From positions 558,001-622,000 of the forward strand of contig NZ_PGGN01000001.1 of NCBI RefSeq assembly GCF_003010935.1: 64,000 nucleotides of DNA, in the 5' to 3' direction. The translations under genes were made by a program, and so were the position numbers. Positions 8,934 through 17,474 of this stretch are shown here, one piece after another. Position 1 is the stretch's first letter, and each line of letters starts with the position of its first letter. This stretch comes from Phyllobacterium endophyticum (GTDB lineage: Bacteria > Pseudomonadota > Alphaproteobacteria > Rhizobiales > Rhizobiaceae). Under the pieces are notes generated by a model. It worked only from the letters and a program-made list of their open reading frames with translations, was not told where the DNA came from and did no database searches.

Positions 8934-10250
8934 ATGTTATTGCCCCAGGAAATCATCCGGCGAAAGCGTGACGGCGAAACCCTGGATGCAGCCGATATTA
9001 CAGCTTTCATCAATGCAATGAGTTCTGGATCGATCACTGATGGGCAGGTCGCCGCCTTCGCCATGGCCATATTCTTCAATGGCATGAAACGCGACGAAGC
9101 CGTCGCGCTCACCTTGGCGATGCGCGATTCTGGCGACATTCTCGATTGGTCGGACCTGCCCGGGCCCGCCGTCGACAAGCATTCGACCGGGGGTGTCGGG
9201 GACAATGTATCGCTGATACTCGCGCCAATCGCAGCCGCTTGCGGAGCCTATGTACCGATGATTTCCGGCAGAGGTCTCGGTCATACCGGTGGTACGCTCG
9301 ACAAGATGGATTCGATCCCAGGCTATCGTAGCCAGCCTGACAATGATCTTTTTCGCAAGGTCGTGCATGAGGCAGGTTGTGCCATAATCGGCCAAACTGC
9401 GAATCTCGCGCCAGCCGACAAGCGGCTCTATTCGATCCGTGATGTCACCGCCACCGTAGAGTCCATCCCGCTCATCACCGCCTCGATCCTGTCGAAGAAG
9501 CTTTCCGCCGGCCTCGACGCGCTCGTGCTGGACGTGAAATCGGGTAACGGTGCTTTCATGACCAGAAACCGCGATGCCGTGTCGTTGGCCGAAAGCATCG
9601 TTGCGGTTGCGGCTGGAGCAGGTCTGGCGACGACGGCAGTTCTTACTGATATGAACGAGCCCCTCGCCCGTGCTGCAGGCAACGCGGTAGAGGTCAGGAA
9701 TGCCGTCGACTTCCTCACCGGAGACAGGCGCGACTCTCGGCTCGAAGCTGTTACATTGGCGCTGGCTGCCGAGATGCTTGTCTCCGCCAAACTTGCCACC
9801 ACTCATAAAACCGCAACCGATAAGGCGCGCGAGGCGTTGAACAGTGGCAAGGCGGCAGAGGTGTTCGGCCGCATGGTTGCCGGATTGGGCGGACCGACGG
9901 ATTTCGTGTCCCGCGCGCGGTACCATCTGGCCGTTGCGCCGATCACGCACGAAGTCAGGGCAACGCGCGCCGGTTATGTCGCGTCGATCGATACGCGTGC
10001 GATCGGTATCGCCGTTGTCACGCTCGGCGGCGGTCGTATTCGCCCGCAGGACCCGATCGATCATGCCGTCGGAATTACCGCGCTGCAACCGCTTGGTGCA
10101 ATGATCGAAGAGGGTGAACCTGTTGCGCTTGTCCATGCTCGAAGCGACAGCGACGCTGCTGCCGCGGTTGAAGTTGTCCACGCAGCCTTCGGCTTCTCCG
10201 AGCGCAAGCCGCGCACCATCAACCCGGTGCTCCGCCGGGTGGGCGTTTGA
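8934..10250 (+). CDS. deoA: Thymidine phosphorylase
   Basis: The product is 438 residues, the usual length. It converts thymidine/deoxyuridine and phosphate to base and 2-deoxyribose-1-phosphate. Diagnostic segments are KHSTGGVGDNVSL (about residue 82), the SGRGLGHTGGTLDKMDSIPG phosphate/pyrimidine-binding signature, and the LDVKSGNGAFM stretch. The domain order is the family's: N-terminal helical, the large alpha/beta phosphorylase domain, then the C-terminal PYNP domain. It ends the plus-strand operon; its stop abuts the convergent upp gene with no spacer (10250/10251). Confidence 0.95.
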   Translation: MLLPQEIIRRKRDGETLDAADITAFINAMSSGSITDGQVAAFAMAIFFNGMKRDEAVALTLAMRDSGDILDWSDLPGPAVDKHSTGGVGDNVSLILAPIAAACGAYVPMISGRGLGHTGGTLDKMDSIPGYRSQPDNDLFRKVVHEAGCAIIGQTANLAPADKRLYSIRDVTATVESIPLITASILSKKLSAGLDALVLDVKSGNGAFMTRNRDAVSLAESIVAVAAGAGLATTAVLTDMNEPLARAAGNAVEVRNAVDFLTGDRRDSRLEAVTLALAAEMLVSAKLATTHKTATDKAREALNSGKAAEVFGRMVAGLGGPTDFVSRARYHLAVAPITHEVRATRAGYVASIDTRAIGIAVVTLGGGRIRPQDPIDHAVGITALQPLGAMIEEGEPVALVHARSDSDAAAAVEVVHAAFGFSERKPRTINPVLRRVGV

Positions 10251-10877
10251 TTATTTTGTCCCGTACATGCGGTCGCCCGCGTCGCCAAGACCAGGAACGA
10301 TATAGCCTTTCTCATTCAGATGACTATCTATGGCGGCCGTGAAAACAGGAACGTCGGGATGGGCCGTAGTAAATCGCTCGATACCCTCAGGCGCAGCAAG
10401 AAGACAGAGAAACCGGATATTGCTGGCTCCCCGCTCCTTGAGTTTCTGAATAGCGGCGATAGCGGAATTGGCAGTCGCCAGCATCGGATCGACCACGATG
10501 ATCAGCCGGTTTACGATGTCTTCCGGCGCCTTGAAGTAATACTCCACCGGCAGCAACGTCTCATGGTCGCGATATAGACCGATGTGAGCAACACGGGCCG
10601 CGGGCACAAGGTCGAGCATGCCTTCGAGAAGGCCGTTGCCAGCGCGCAGGATCGAGGCGAAGACCAGTTTTTTGCCCTCGATGACAGGCGAATCCATTTC
10701 CGTCAGCGGTGTCTGTATCCGGATATTGGTCAATTGCAGGTCCCGCGTCACTTCATAGCAAAGGAGCAGAGATATCTCCTTGAGCAGCCGCCGGAATCCG
10801 GCGGTCGACGTATCCTTGTCGCGCATGATGGTGAGCTTGTGCTGGACAAGCGGATGGGAAACGATTGTCACGCCCAT
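10251..10877 (-). CDS. upp: Uracil phosphoribosyltransferase
   Basis: The product is 208 residues. It converts uracil and PRPP to UMP, recovering the base released by deoA. Visible features are the N-terminal [14 protein letters not shown] (typical UPRTase start), the PRPP-binding segment [13 protein letters not shown] and the uracil-binding C-terminal [16 protein letters not shown]. The gene is on the minus strand, convergent with deoA, 31 bp downstream of the adenosine deaminase gene and probably co-transcribed with it. Confidence 0.96.
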   Translation of the reverse strand: MGVTIVSHPLVQHKLTIMRDKDTSTAGFRRLLKEISLLLCYEVTRDLQLTNIRIQTPLTEMDSPVIEGKKLVFASILRAGNGLLEGMLDLVPAARVAHIGLYRDHETLLPVEYYFKAPEDIVNRLIIVVDPMLATANSAIAAIQKLKERGASNIRFLCLLAAPEGIERFTTAHPDVPVFTAAIDSHLNEKGYIVPGLGDAGDRMYGTK

Positions 10878-10908
10878 GGGGAACCCCTCTTACTCTAAGA
10901 AGTGGACC

Positions 10909-11928
10909 TTAGCTGTTTGAGGCTGATCCCGCAAAGAACTCATCAATGGCACACACAGTTTTGTCCTGATAGAGCCGTCGCAGCAGGGCGTACCTTGTAC
11001 CTTCATCTATGAAAGCCGCCTTCAGTGCAGTCGCAGTAACGTCTGACAGCATCCTGTCGTCATAGCCGAAATGCGTGGCTGCGATATCATACTCCTGTTG
11101 GATATCCGTGTGAAAAAAAGGCGGATCATCTGAGTTGAGCGTTACCGGCACGCCGGCCCTGGCGAGCGCCGCAAAGGGATGCGACCCGAAGTTTTTATAG
11201 ACGCCCAGCGAGATATTCGACCCCGGGCAGCATTCCAGGACGATTTGCGCATCGGCGAGCCGCTTGACGAGATCGGGATTCTCAACGGCACGAACACCAT
11301 GGCCGATCCGTGCGGGTTTGAGCGCGTCCAGCGCATCGGCCACGCTTTCCCACCCGGCCAATTCACCCGCATGCACGGTTATGCCAAGTCCTGAATCGCG
11401 TGCAATATCGAATGCAGTCGCGAAATCTTCGGAGTGATACATGCGCTCATCGCCCGCCATGCCGAAGCCGGTAATCAGGGGATGCGGGTGAGCAGCGATA
11501 TATCGCGCCGCCGCCGTGACCGCCTCGGGTCCCCTGTGGCGTAGTCCGGTCGCGATCATCCGGCATTCGATACCCGTCGCGGCTTTGGCGCGCCTGATAC
11601 CTTCCGCCAGCCCCTCGATATAGGCGCTCGGGTCGAGCCCGGCGCCGAGCGCGTGGTCGGTCGATATGAAAAATTCCGAGTAGATAGCTCCCTGCCGGCC
11701 CAGCGACATAAGATACTCTTCGGCGAGTTCGGCGTAATCCTCTTGAGCCCGAAAGAGCATTGAAGCCCGGTCGTACGCCTGCAGGAATGACGTGAAGTCG
11801 TTCCAGACGTATCTCCCGTTCCGAATGAATCCGGAAACATCTGCGCCGTATTTGGCGGCCTTCTGTTCGACAAGGCGGGGGGAGGCGGCGCCTTCGATAT
11901 GGCAGTGAAGCTCGGCTTTAAGAACCAT
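10909..11928 (-). CDS. add: Adenosine deaminase
   Basis: The product is 339 residues, a metal-dependent TIM-barrel amidohydrolase. Zinc and catalytic motifs are in order: ELHCHIEGA (HxH) near residue 7, TVHAGE near 190, RIGHGVRA near 220, and NSDDPPFF near 285. It deaminates adenosine/deoxyadenosine to inosine, the substrate for the purine nucleoside phosphorylase at 8129. An adenine-deaminase-like preference cannot be excluded from sequence alone. It is the first gene of a probable add-upp transcript, with its start about 110 bp from the divergent ubiE. Confidence 0.9.
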   Translation of the reverse strand: MVLKAELHCHIEGAASPRLVEQKAAKYGADVSGFIRNGRYVWNDFTSFLQAYDRASMLFRAQEDYAELAEEYLMSLGRQGAIYSEFFISTDHALGAGLDPSAYIEGLAEGIRRAKAATGIECRMIATGLRHRGPEAVTAAARYIAAHPHPLITGFGMAGDERMYHSEDFATAFDIARDSGLGITVHAGELAGWESVADALDALKPARIGHGVRAVENPDLVKRLADAQIVLECCPGSNISLGVYKNFGSHPFAALARAGVPVTLNSDDPPFFHTDIQQEYDIAATHFGYDDRMLSDVTATALKAAFIDEGTRYALLRRLYQDKTVCAIDEFFAGSASNS

Positions 11929-12039
11929 CCCGCTTACCTCAAGAAAACGACTTAACGCGGCGCTTCATCGCGCAAGAGACAATAGCCTTATGCGTTTCAA
12001 TCTTCTATGGTTCTGGCGATTTGAAAAACGGGTAGCACA

Positions 12040-12816
12040 ATGAACCAGCAACGTACCGGTGCCCACGGCGGCATGGAGACGTCCTTCGGGTTTCAGGATG
12101 TCAGCGACGGGGAAAAGCAGTCACGCGTCAATGATGTATTTCATCGCGTCGCCAAGCGCTATGATGTGATGAACGACTTGATGTCGGGCGGATTGCATCG
12201 TGTCTGGAAAGATTCGATGATCGCGTGGCTGGCGCCCTCCAAAACCGCGCGCTGGAAGGTGCTGGATGTTGCGGGTGGCACTGGCGATGTGGCGTTTCGC
12301 ATTGTTGAAGCATCAAATCGTAATGCCCATGCCACGGTACTCGACATCAATGGCTCAATGCTCGCCGTCGGGCGCGATCGGGCGGAAAACAAAGGGCTGA
12401 TCGATAATACCGAATTTGTCGAAGCCGATGCCGAAGAGCTTCCGTTCGAGGATGCGAGTTTCGAGGCTTACACGATCGCGTTCGGCATTCGCAATGTGCC
12501 GCATATCGATCGCGCTCTGGAAGAGGCTTTCCGGGTGCTCAAACCGGGCGGCCGATTTCTGTGCCTCGAGTTCTCGGAGGTCGAGCTGCCAATCCTCGAC
12601 AAGATTTACGATGCGTGGTCCTTCAACGCTATCCCCAATATAGGCAAGGCCGTGACAGGCGATGCGGACAGCTATCAATATCTGGTGGAATCGATTCGCA
12701 AGTTTCCGCGGCAGGGTGATTTCGCCGAAATGATACGCAGTGCGGGTTTCGAACGCGTCACCTGGCGCAATTTCACTGGTGGTATAGCCGCGCTCCATTC
12801 CGGCTGGAAGTTGTGA
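12040..12816 (+). CDS. ubiE: Ubiquinone/menaquinone C-methyltransferase UbiE
   Basis: The product is 258 residues. It is a SAM-dependent C-methyltransferase acting on the 2-polyprenyl-6-methoxybenzoquinol ring in ubiquinone synthesis. SAM motif [16 protein letters not shown], the FxYDxMNDxMSxGxHRxWK-like start ([19 protein letters not shown]) and the UbiE signature [13 protein letters not shown] with CLEFSEV are all present. A shorter start at the ATG at 12073 is possible. Seven bases separate it from ubiB, so the two are co-transcribed. In many Rhizobiales mutM lies upstream; here add does. Confidence 0.95.
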   Translation: MNQQRTGAHGGMETSFGFQDVSDGEKQSRVNDVFHRVAKRYDVMNDLMSGGLHRVWKDSMIAWLAPSKTARWKVLDVAGGTGDVAFRIVEASNRNAHATVLDINGSMLAVGRDRAENKGLIDNTEFVEADAEELPFEDASFEAYTIAFGIRNVPHIDRALEEAFRVLKPGGRFLCLEFSEVELPILDKIYDAWSFNAIPNIGKAVTGDADSYQYLVESIRKFPRQGDFAEMIRSAGFERVTWRNFTGGIAALHSGWKL

Positions 12817-12823
12817 TCGCTGC

Positions 12824-14401
12824 ATGAGTAGCCTTGCAGCCACGTTCCGCCTGATCAGGGCCGGATGGATCATGACGCGGGAGGGGGTTATCTCCGCACT
12901 GCCAGCCGAAGGGTTGACCGGTCTGCCGGCATTCGGTCATCGTGTCGCCGGCCTTTTGGCACGTCGCCGCGCCAGGACAACTCAGCGCTCCGAGCGCATG
13001 TCACGTGCCATCAACAAACTCGGACCATCCTATGTGAAGCTTGGGCAGTTCCTGGCGACGCGTCCCGATGTGGTCGGAACCGAAGTAGCCGACGATCTCG
13101 CGCTCCTGCAGGACCAGCTCGATTTCTTCCCCATGGAGGCCTCGGTCAGGGCCATCGAAGGTTCATTGGGACGGCCTGTTTCAGACCTTTTTGCTGGCCT
13201 TGAAGAACCGATCGCCGCAGCGTCGATTGCGCAGGTGCATCCTGCTTTCGTCGAGAGCAATGGCGAGATCAAGAAAGTTGCGGTCAAGGTGGTGCGCCCC
13301 GGTGTGCGGCAGCGGTTCAACAATGATCTCGAGAGCTTCTTTCTGGTTGCAAGATGGCAGGAGCGCTACGTGCCGGCCACCCGCCGCCTCCGTCCGATCG
13401 AGGTCACGCGAACGCTTGCGCAAACCACCCGTATCGAGATGGACTTGCGGCTCGAGGCAGCAGCTCTCTCCGAGATAGGCGAAAACACCAGGGATGATCC
13501 GGGCTTCCGTGTTCCGACGGTAGATTGGGAACGCACGGGGCGTGATGTCCTGACGCTTGAATGGATCGACGGCATCAAGATGTCGGACACCGAAGGCCTG
13601 CGTGCTGCCGGACACGACCTCATCAGGCTCGCGGAAACACTGATCCAGTCATTTCTACGCCATACATTGCGCGATGGCTTTTTCCACGCGGACATGCATC
13701 CTGGCAACCTGTTCGTCGACGATGAAGGCCATATCGTCGCGGTGGATTTTGGCATTACCGGGCGGCTCGGCAAGAAGGAGCGCCGCTTTCTCGCCGAGAT
13801 TCTTTATGGCTTCATTACTCGGGACTACGTCCGTGTCGCCGAGGTGCATTTCGAGGCCGGCTATGTCCCGCATCGTCACGACGTTGCCAGCTTTGCTCAG
13901 GCAATTCGCGCCATCGGCGAGCCGATCCATGGCCAGCCTGCCGAAACCATCTCCATGGCAAAACTGCTCACGCTGCTGTTTGAAGTAACGGAACTCTTCG
14001 ATATGGAAACGCGGCCGGAACTTGTCATGCTGCAGAAGACAATGGTTGTTGTCGAGGGCGTGTCGCGTACCCTCGACCCGCATTTCAACATGTGGAAGGC
14101 GTCGGAACCGGTGGTTGGGGGCTGGATTCGTCGTAATCTCGGCCCCCAGGGCATACTCATCGATGCAAGAGATGGCGCACAGGCAGTCTTGCACCTCGCT
14201 CGCCAAATGCCCGAACTGGTGGGGCGTGCCGATCGTCTGTCGAAGGAACTGGACAACATGGCGGAGAACGGCTTGCGGTTGGACGAGCAGACCGCACATT
14301 CTATTGGCAAGGCGGAAGCTCGTCACACACGCTCCGGCAGAGTGGCGTTGTGGGTGATTGCAATTTGCTTGGTCACAATCACGTATCAGCTATTAACGTA
14401 G
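12824..14401 (+). CDS. ubiB: Ubiquinone biosynthesis kinase-like protein UbiB
   Basis: The product is 525 residues. It is an atypical protein-kinase-like ATPase required for ubiquinone biosynthesis at the inner membrane. Signature segments are the KxGQ motif KLGQFLATRPDVVG, AASIAQVHPA (the Ala-rich loop replacing the usual P-loop), HADMHPGNLF and VDFGITGRLGK. A hydrophobic C-terminal helix (VALWVIAICLVTITYQLL) gives membrane anchoring; the second helix of the usual pair is weak here. It follows ubiE directly. Confidence 0.95.
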   Translation: MSSLAATFRLIRAGWIMTREGVISALPAEGLTGLPAFGHRVAGLLARRRARTTQRSERMSRAINKLGPSYVKLGQFLATRPDVVGTEVADDLALLQDQLDFFPMEASVRAIEGSLGRPVSDLFAGLEEPIAAASIAQVHPAFVESNGEIKKVAVKVVRPGVRQRFNNDLESFFLVARWQERYVPATRRLRPIEVTRTLAQTTRIEMDLRLEAAALSEIGENTRDDPGFRVPTVDWERTGRDVLTLEWIDGIKMSDTEGLRAAGHDLIRLAETLIQSFLRHTLRDGFFHADMHPGNLFVDDEGHIVAVDFGITGRLGKKERRFLAEILYGFITRDYVRVAEVHFEAGYVPHRHDVASFAQAIRAIGEPIHGQPAETISMAKLLTLLFEVTELFDMETRPELVMLQKTMVVVEGVSRTLDPHFNMWKASEPVVGGWIRRNLGPQGILIDARDGAQAVLHLARQMPELVGRADRLSKELDNMAENGLRLDEQTAHSIGKAEARHTRSGRVALWVIAICLVTITYQLLT

Positions 14402-14417
14402 CAAAATTCCCGATAGT

Positions 14418-14461
14418 ATGATTGCAATGATTGCATTGTGCCGTCATTTACCTACGTAGGT
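14418..14461 (+). promoter_or_regulatory. Candidate operator: 9-bp tandem repeat plus 12-bp palindrome before coaBC
   Basis: In the 68-bp gap between ubiB and coaBC the 9-mer ATGATTGCA occurs twice in direct tandem (14418-14435). A perfect 12-bp palindrome, ACCTACGTAGGT (14450-14461), ends 8 bp before the coaBC start codon. Both would suit binding by a ribbon-helix-helix protein, and the downstream gene product itself begins with such a domain. Function is inferred only. Confidence 0.4.
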
Positions 14462-14469
14462 GCAAGCAT

Positions 14470-15855
14470 ATGGCCAGTATCACCATCCGAAATCTGGACG
14501 ATTCGATCAAGGAAAGGTTGCGCCTGCGGGCAGCAGCAAACGGGCGGTCGATGGAAGAAGAAGTGCGGATTATTCTCGCCGACCTTGGAGCATCAAGTCT
14601 GCCGGTGGCGCCCGCGTCGTCTATCCGGCAGCACTCCGGCTCCTTATCCGGACGCCGCATCCTGCTGATCATCGGCGGCGGAATTGCTGCGTATAAATGT
14701 CTCGACCTCATCCGGCGGCTGCGAGAGCGCGGTGCACAGGTTCGCCCGGTGCTTACCGGGGCGGCGGAAGAGTTCGTTACGCCGCTGGCGGTCGGAGCGC
14801 TCGCAGCCGACAAGGTCTTTACGGAACTATTCTCACGTGAAGACGAACAGGACGTCGGTCACATTCGCCTGTCCCGCGAGGCTGATCTGATCGTCGTCGC
14901 ACCGGCGACAGCGGACCTGATGGCAAAGATGGCAACAGGTCTTGCCAATGATCTTGCCTCCGCGGTGCTACTGGCGACGGACAAGCCTGTGCTGGTAGCG
15001 CCCGCGATGAACCCCAGGATGTGGGACCATCCGGCCACGAAGCGAAATCGCGCAACGCTAGAAAAGGACGGCGTTCGGTTTGTCGGCCCCAACAGGGGCG
15101 AGATGGCGGAGAGCGGCGAGAGCGGTTCGGGCCGTATGGCGGAGCCGCTGGAAATCGCGGCCGCAATAGAAAAGCTGCTCGACCGGAGTGCGAAGCCTCT
15201 GCAAGGCAAAACCATCGTCATGACCTCTGGGCCGACCCATGAGGCAATCGACCCCGTGCGTTACATCGCCAATCGATCATCTGGAAAGCAGGGCCATGCC
15301 ATAGCCGCGGCGCTGGCAAGGTTTGGCGCAACGGTGCGCCTCGTGTCGGGTCCTGTCACTATCCCGGATCCGGAAGGCGTAGGCGTGATCCACGTGGAAT
15401 CTGCACGTGAAATGCGCGATGCTGTCGAGCAGCTTCTGCCCGCCGATGCCGCGATCATGGTCGCCGCCGTCGCCGATTGGCGCATGGCTGAAGAAGCTGG
15501 CGAGAAGATCAAGAAAAAGGCCGGAGAGAAGGCGCCAAGGCTGCAGATGGTTGAAAACCCGGACATTCTCGCGGGTGTAGGACATAGTAAATTGCGTCCG
15601 CATCTGGTCATCGGTTTTGCTGCCGAAACGCAGGATGTACTTGCCAATGCTCAGCGAAAGCTCGACAAAAAAGGCGCTGACTGGATCATCGCAAATGATG
15701 TCAGCCACGCAACCGGCGTCATGGGCGGCGACCGCAATTCGGTGCGCATCGTCACGCGGTCAGGCGTCGAGGAATGGCCGGACATGAGCAAGGAAGAAGT
15801 TGCGGAGCGATTGGCGGCGAAGATTGCAGCCGCCTTGGAATCGGTGGAAGTATGA
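14470..15855 (+). CDS. coaBC: CoaBC (phosphopantothenoylcysteine synthetase/decarboxylase) with N-terminal RHH antitoxin-like domain
   Basis: The product is 461 residues, about 55-60 longer than standard CoaBC. Residues 1-45 (ASITIRNLDDSIKERLRLRA, then ANGRSMEEEVRIIL) match the FitA/VapB-type ribbon-helix-helix fold, with a beta strand followed by two helices. A linker leads to the CoaC flavoprotein domain from about residue 60 (RRILLIIGGGIAAYKCLDLI), with HIRLSREADL (catalytic His) and PAMNPRMW (active-site Asn). The CoaB synthetase follows from about 245 (MTSGPTHEAIDPVRYIANRSSGKQG). The two enzyme activities make 4'-phosphopantetheine for CoA. The start gives a protein beginning exactly at the RHH strand. 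Position after ubiB follows the usual order for the group. Confidence 0.93.
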   Translation: MASITIRNLDDSIKERLRLRAAANGRSMEEEVRIILADLGASSLPVAPASSIRQHSGSLSGRRILLIIGGGIAAYKCLDLIRRLRERGAQVRPVLTGAAEEFVTPLAVGALAADKVFTELFSREDEQDVGHIRLSREADLIVVAPATADLMAKMATGLANDLASAVLLATDKPVLVAPAMNPRMWDHPATKRNRATLEKDGVRFVGPNRGEMAESGESGSGRMAEPLEIAAAIEKLLDRSAKPLQGKTIVMTSGPTHEAIDPVRYIANRSSGKQGHAIAAALARFGATVRLVSGPVTIPDPEGVGVIHVESAREMRDAVEQLLPADAAIMVAAVADWRMAEEAGEKIKKKAGEKAPRLQMVENPDILAGVGHSKLRPHLVIGFAAETQDVLANAQRKLDKKGADWIIANDVSHATGVMGGDRNSVRIVTRSGVEEWPDMSKEEVAERLAAKIAAALESVEV

Positions 15856-15889
15856 GCGTTTTATGCGATCATTTACAGGAACAGCCGTC

Positions 15890-16417
15890 ATGATCCCAGT
15901 CCTCGAGACCGAGCGCCTCATCCTTCGTGCTCACAAGCGCGAGGATTTTGAGGCGCTGCATGCAATGTGGGCCCATCCATCCGTATATAGATATATCTCC
16001 GGCAAGCCGTCGACACGAGAGCAGTCGTGGGCGCGCCTCCTGCGCTATGCCGGCATGTGGCCATTGATAGGCTATGGTTTCTGGGCATTGGAGGAGAAGG
16101 CAAGCGGGCGCTTTATCGGAGAGTTGGGATTTGGCAATTTCGAGCGCGATATCGAGCCCCGCTTTGGCGATACGCCGGAAATGGGCTGGGTCCTCGCACC
16201 CGAAATCCACGGCAAGGGCTATGGCAGCGAAGCGATCTCCAGAGTTGTGGGCTGGGGAGAAGATACCCTCAAGCAAAATCGGGCGCTTTGCATAATTTCG
16301 CCTGACAATGCCGCCTCATTGCGGGTCGCGGAGAAGAACGGGTTCAGCAAAATGCTTGAGACGAGCTACACAGGTGAGCAGGTCATGCTTTTGGAACGGC
16401 CGTTCGGCACCAGGTGA
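15890..16417 (+). CDS. GNAT-family N-acetyltransferase (RimJ/RimL type)
   Basis: The product is 175 residues from the ATG 9 nt after CAGGA; an in-frame ATG at 15863 is less well placed. The N-terminus LETERLILRAHKREDFEAL is the RimJ/RimL-like start. The acetyl-CoA loop is seen in GWVLAPEIHGKGYGSEAIS (Q/RxxGxG/A position KGYGSE), followed by NAASLRVAEKNGF. The acceptor (protein N-terminus or small amine) cannot be told. It lies just after coaBC on the same strand and may be read through with it. Confidence 0.88.
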   Translation: MIPVLETERLILRAHKREDFEALHAMWAHPSVYRYISGKPSTREQSWARLLRYAGMWPLIGYGFWALEEKASGRFIGELGFGNFERDIEPRFGDTPEMGWVLAPEIHGKGYGSEAISRVVGWGEDTLKQNRALCIISPDNAASLRVAEKNGFSKMLETSYTGEQVMLLERPFGTR

Positions 16418-16477
16418 ATGCGGCCGAAGTTCGAACCTGCTGGCGCAACTTCGGCCGTTTGTCAGTTGGTTTAGGCC

Positions 16478-17020
16478 CTACTCGGCGATAATCTGGCTAT
16501 ACTCTTGTCTGACCCGTTCGAAATTTCCCCAGAATCCCGAGGGCGTGTCTCCATTGAGGTGATCTACAAGGATCCCCAGATGGGTGTGCCAGCCGCTCGC
16601 GACCATGACCATGGATTTGGGACTTGAAAGAAGTGTGTGCGTCACCCTGAGCAAAGTGCTGGCGCCTTTCGGTTCGAGTTCGAAGGTGACCTCGGAATCC
16701 TGTCCCCCGTCGGGCCATGTAATGCTCAAGACATGCGGCGGTTCGTAACGAAGTACCTTGCCCTCTTGCTTTGCGCCCTCGAGAGTCGCGAATTCCGCGG
16801 GTGCTGGTTCATCCGAAAGTTGCGAATGATGGAACGTCAGTTTGACGTCGCCGCCAACATGGTTTGCCATCGGGCCCTGCGCCAGCCACTTCTTGCGCTT
16901 GTCCGATTCGGTGATATAGGCCCATACCCGTTCAACAGGCCCCGGGAGAAGTCGTTCGATGCGAACCGTTCGCGGCGCAGTGACGATACCGAGACGGTCA
17001 TTTCCAACATGCTCGTTCAT
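16478..17020 (-). CDS. SRPBCC/AHSA1-domain protein
   Basis: The product is 180 residues from the ATG six bases after AAGGAG; the upstream TTG in frame lies before this site. The Bet v1-like/AHSA1 fold is recognised from RTVRIERLLPGPVERVWAYITESDKRKKWL and the later strand-rich part ending in a C-terminal helix containing GILVDHLNG. Such proteins bind hydrophobic ligands or act as stress-linked activators; no exact function is known. It sits 14 bp downstream of the ArsR regulator gene, a very common pairing, and should be co-transcribed and controlled by it. Confidence 0.88.
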   Translation of the reverse strand: MNEHVGNDRLGIVTAPRTVRIERLLPGPVERVWAYITESDKRKKWLAQGPMANHVGGDVKLTFHHSQLSDEPAPAEFATLEGAKQEGKVLRYEPPHVLSITWPDGGQDSEVTFELEPKGASTLLRVTHTLLSSPKSMVMVASGWHTHLGILVDHLNGDTPSGFWGNFERVRQEYSQIIAE

Positions 17021-17034
17021 TTCGTTCTCCTTAC

Positions 17035-17415
17035 TCAAGGTTTGGGTAGCTTTTTCGTCGTCTTTTCATGCGTGGAAGGCGAGGCACGTTCCTCCTCGCG
17101 CAGGAGTGTCTCAAGGTCATCAAGACGCGATGTCCAGAAACGTTCATAAGTGCGCAGCCATTCTTGCGCGTCGGCCAGCCGCGCAGCCTCGAGCTGGCAC
17201 ATATGCGTTCGGCCCTGGACGTGACGCCGGACCAGCCCGGCGCCTTCCAGCACCCTTATGTGTTTGGATGCGCCGGCGAGCGACATGTTGAAGGGCGTCG
17301 CAAGATCGCTCACTGAATGGTCGCCGCCCGCAAGCCGGTGCAACATCGCCCTTCGCGTTGGATCGGAAAGAGCGTGGAACACGGAGTCGAGATGATGTGT
17401 CTGAAATTCAACCAT
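17035..17415 (-). CDS. ArsR-family transcriptional regulator
   Basis: The product is 126 residues from the ATG giving MVEFQTHHLDSVFHALSDPT. Alternative starts at 17430 (ATG) and 17442 (TTG) are open, and none has a strong ribosome site. The winged helix-turn-helix shows FHALSDPTRRAMLHRLAGGD, then VSDLATPFNMSLAGASKHIRVLEGAGLV. No metal-binding CxC motif is visible, so it belongs to the SRPBCC-linked group rather than the metal sensors. Two TCAACC-N4-GGTTGA operators cover its start and upstream region, indicating autorepression of the two-gene operon. Confidence 0.9.
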   Translation of the reverse strand: MVEFQTHHLDSVFHALSDPTRRAMLHRLAGGDHSVSDLATPFNMSLAGASKHIRVLEGAGLVRRHVQGRTHMCQLEAARLADAQEWLRTYERFWTSRLDDLETLLREEERASPSTHEKTTKKLPKP

Positions 17416-17461
17416 ATGGTTTAATATCATCGACGCAAACAATAGTCAACCAACCGGTTGA
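17408..17461 (-). promoter_or_regulatory. Two ArsR operators (TCAACC-N4-GGTTGA)
   Basis: Site 1, TCAACCATATGGTTTA (17408-17423), overlaps the ArsR start codon and has one mismatch between its arms. Site 2, TCAACCAACCGGTTGA (17446-17461), is a perfect 6-4-6 inverted repeat. Their centres lie 38 bp apart, with the likely promoter between or around them. The arrangement suggests repression by the adjacent ArsR protein bound at both sites. Confidence 0.7.
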
Positions 17462-17474
17462 ATATTTTCAGGTT

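Noticed and set aside
8937-10181. 414-residue minus-strand open frame
   Set aside because: It is fully antisense to deoA and lacks any domain signature.
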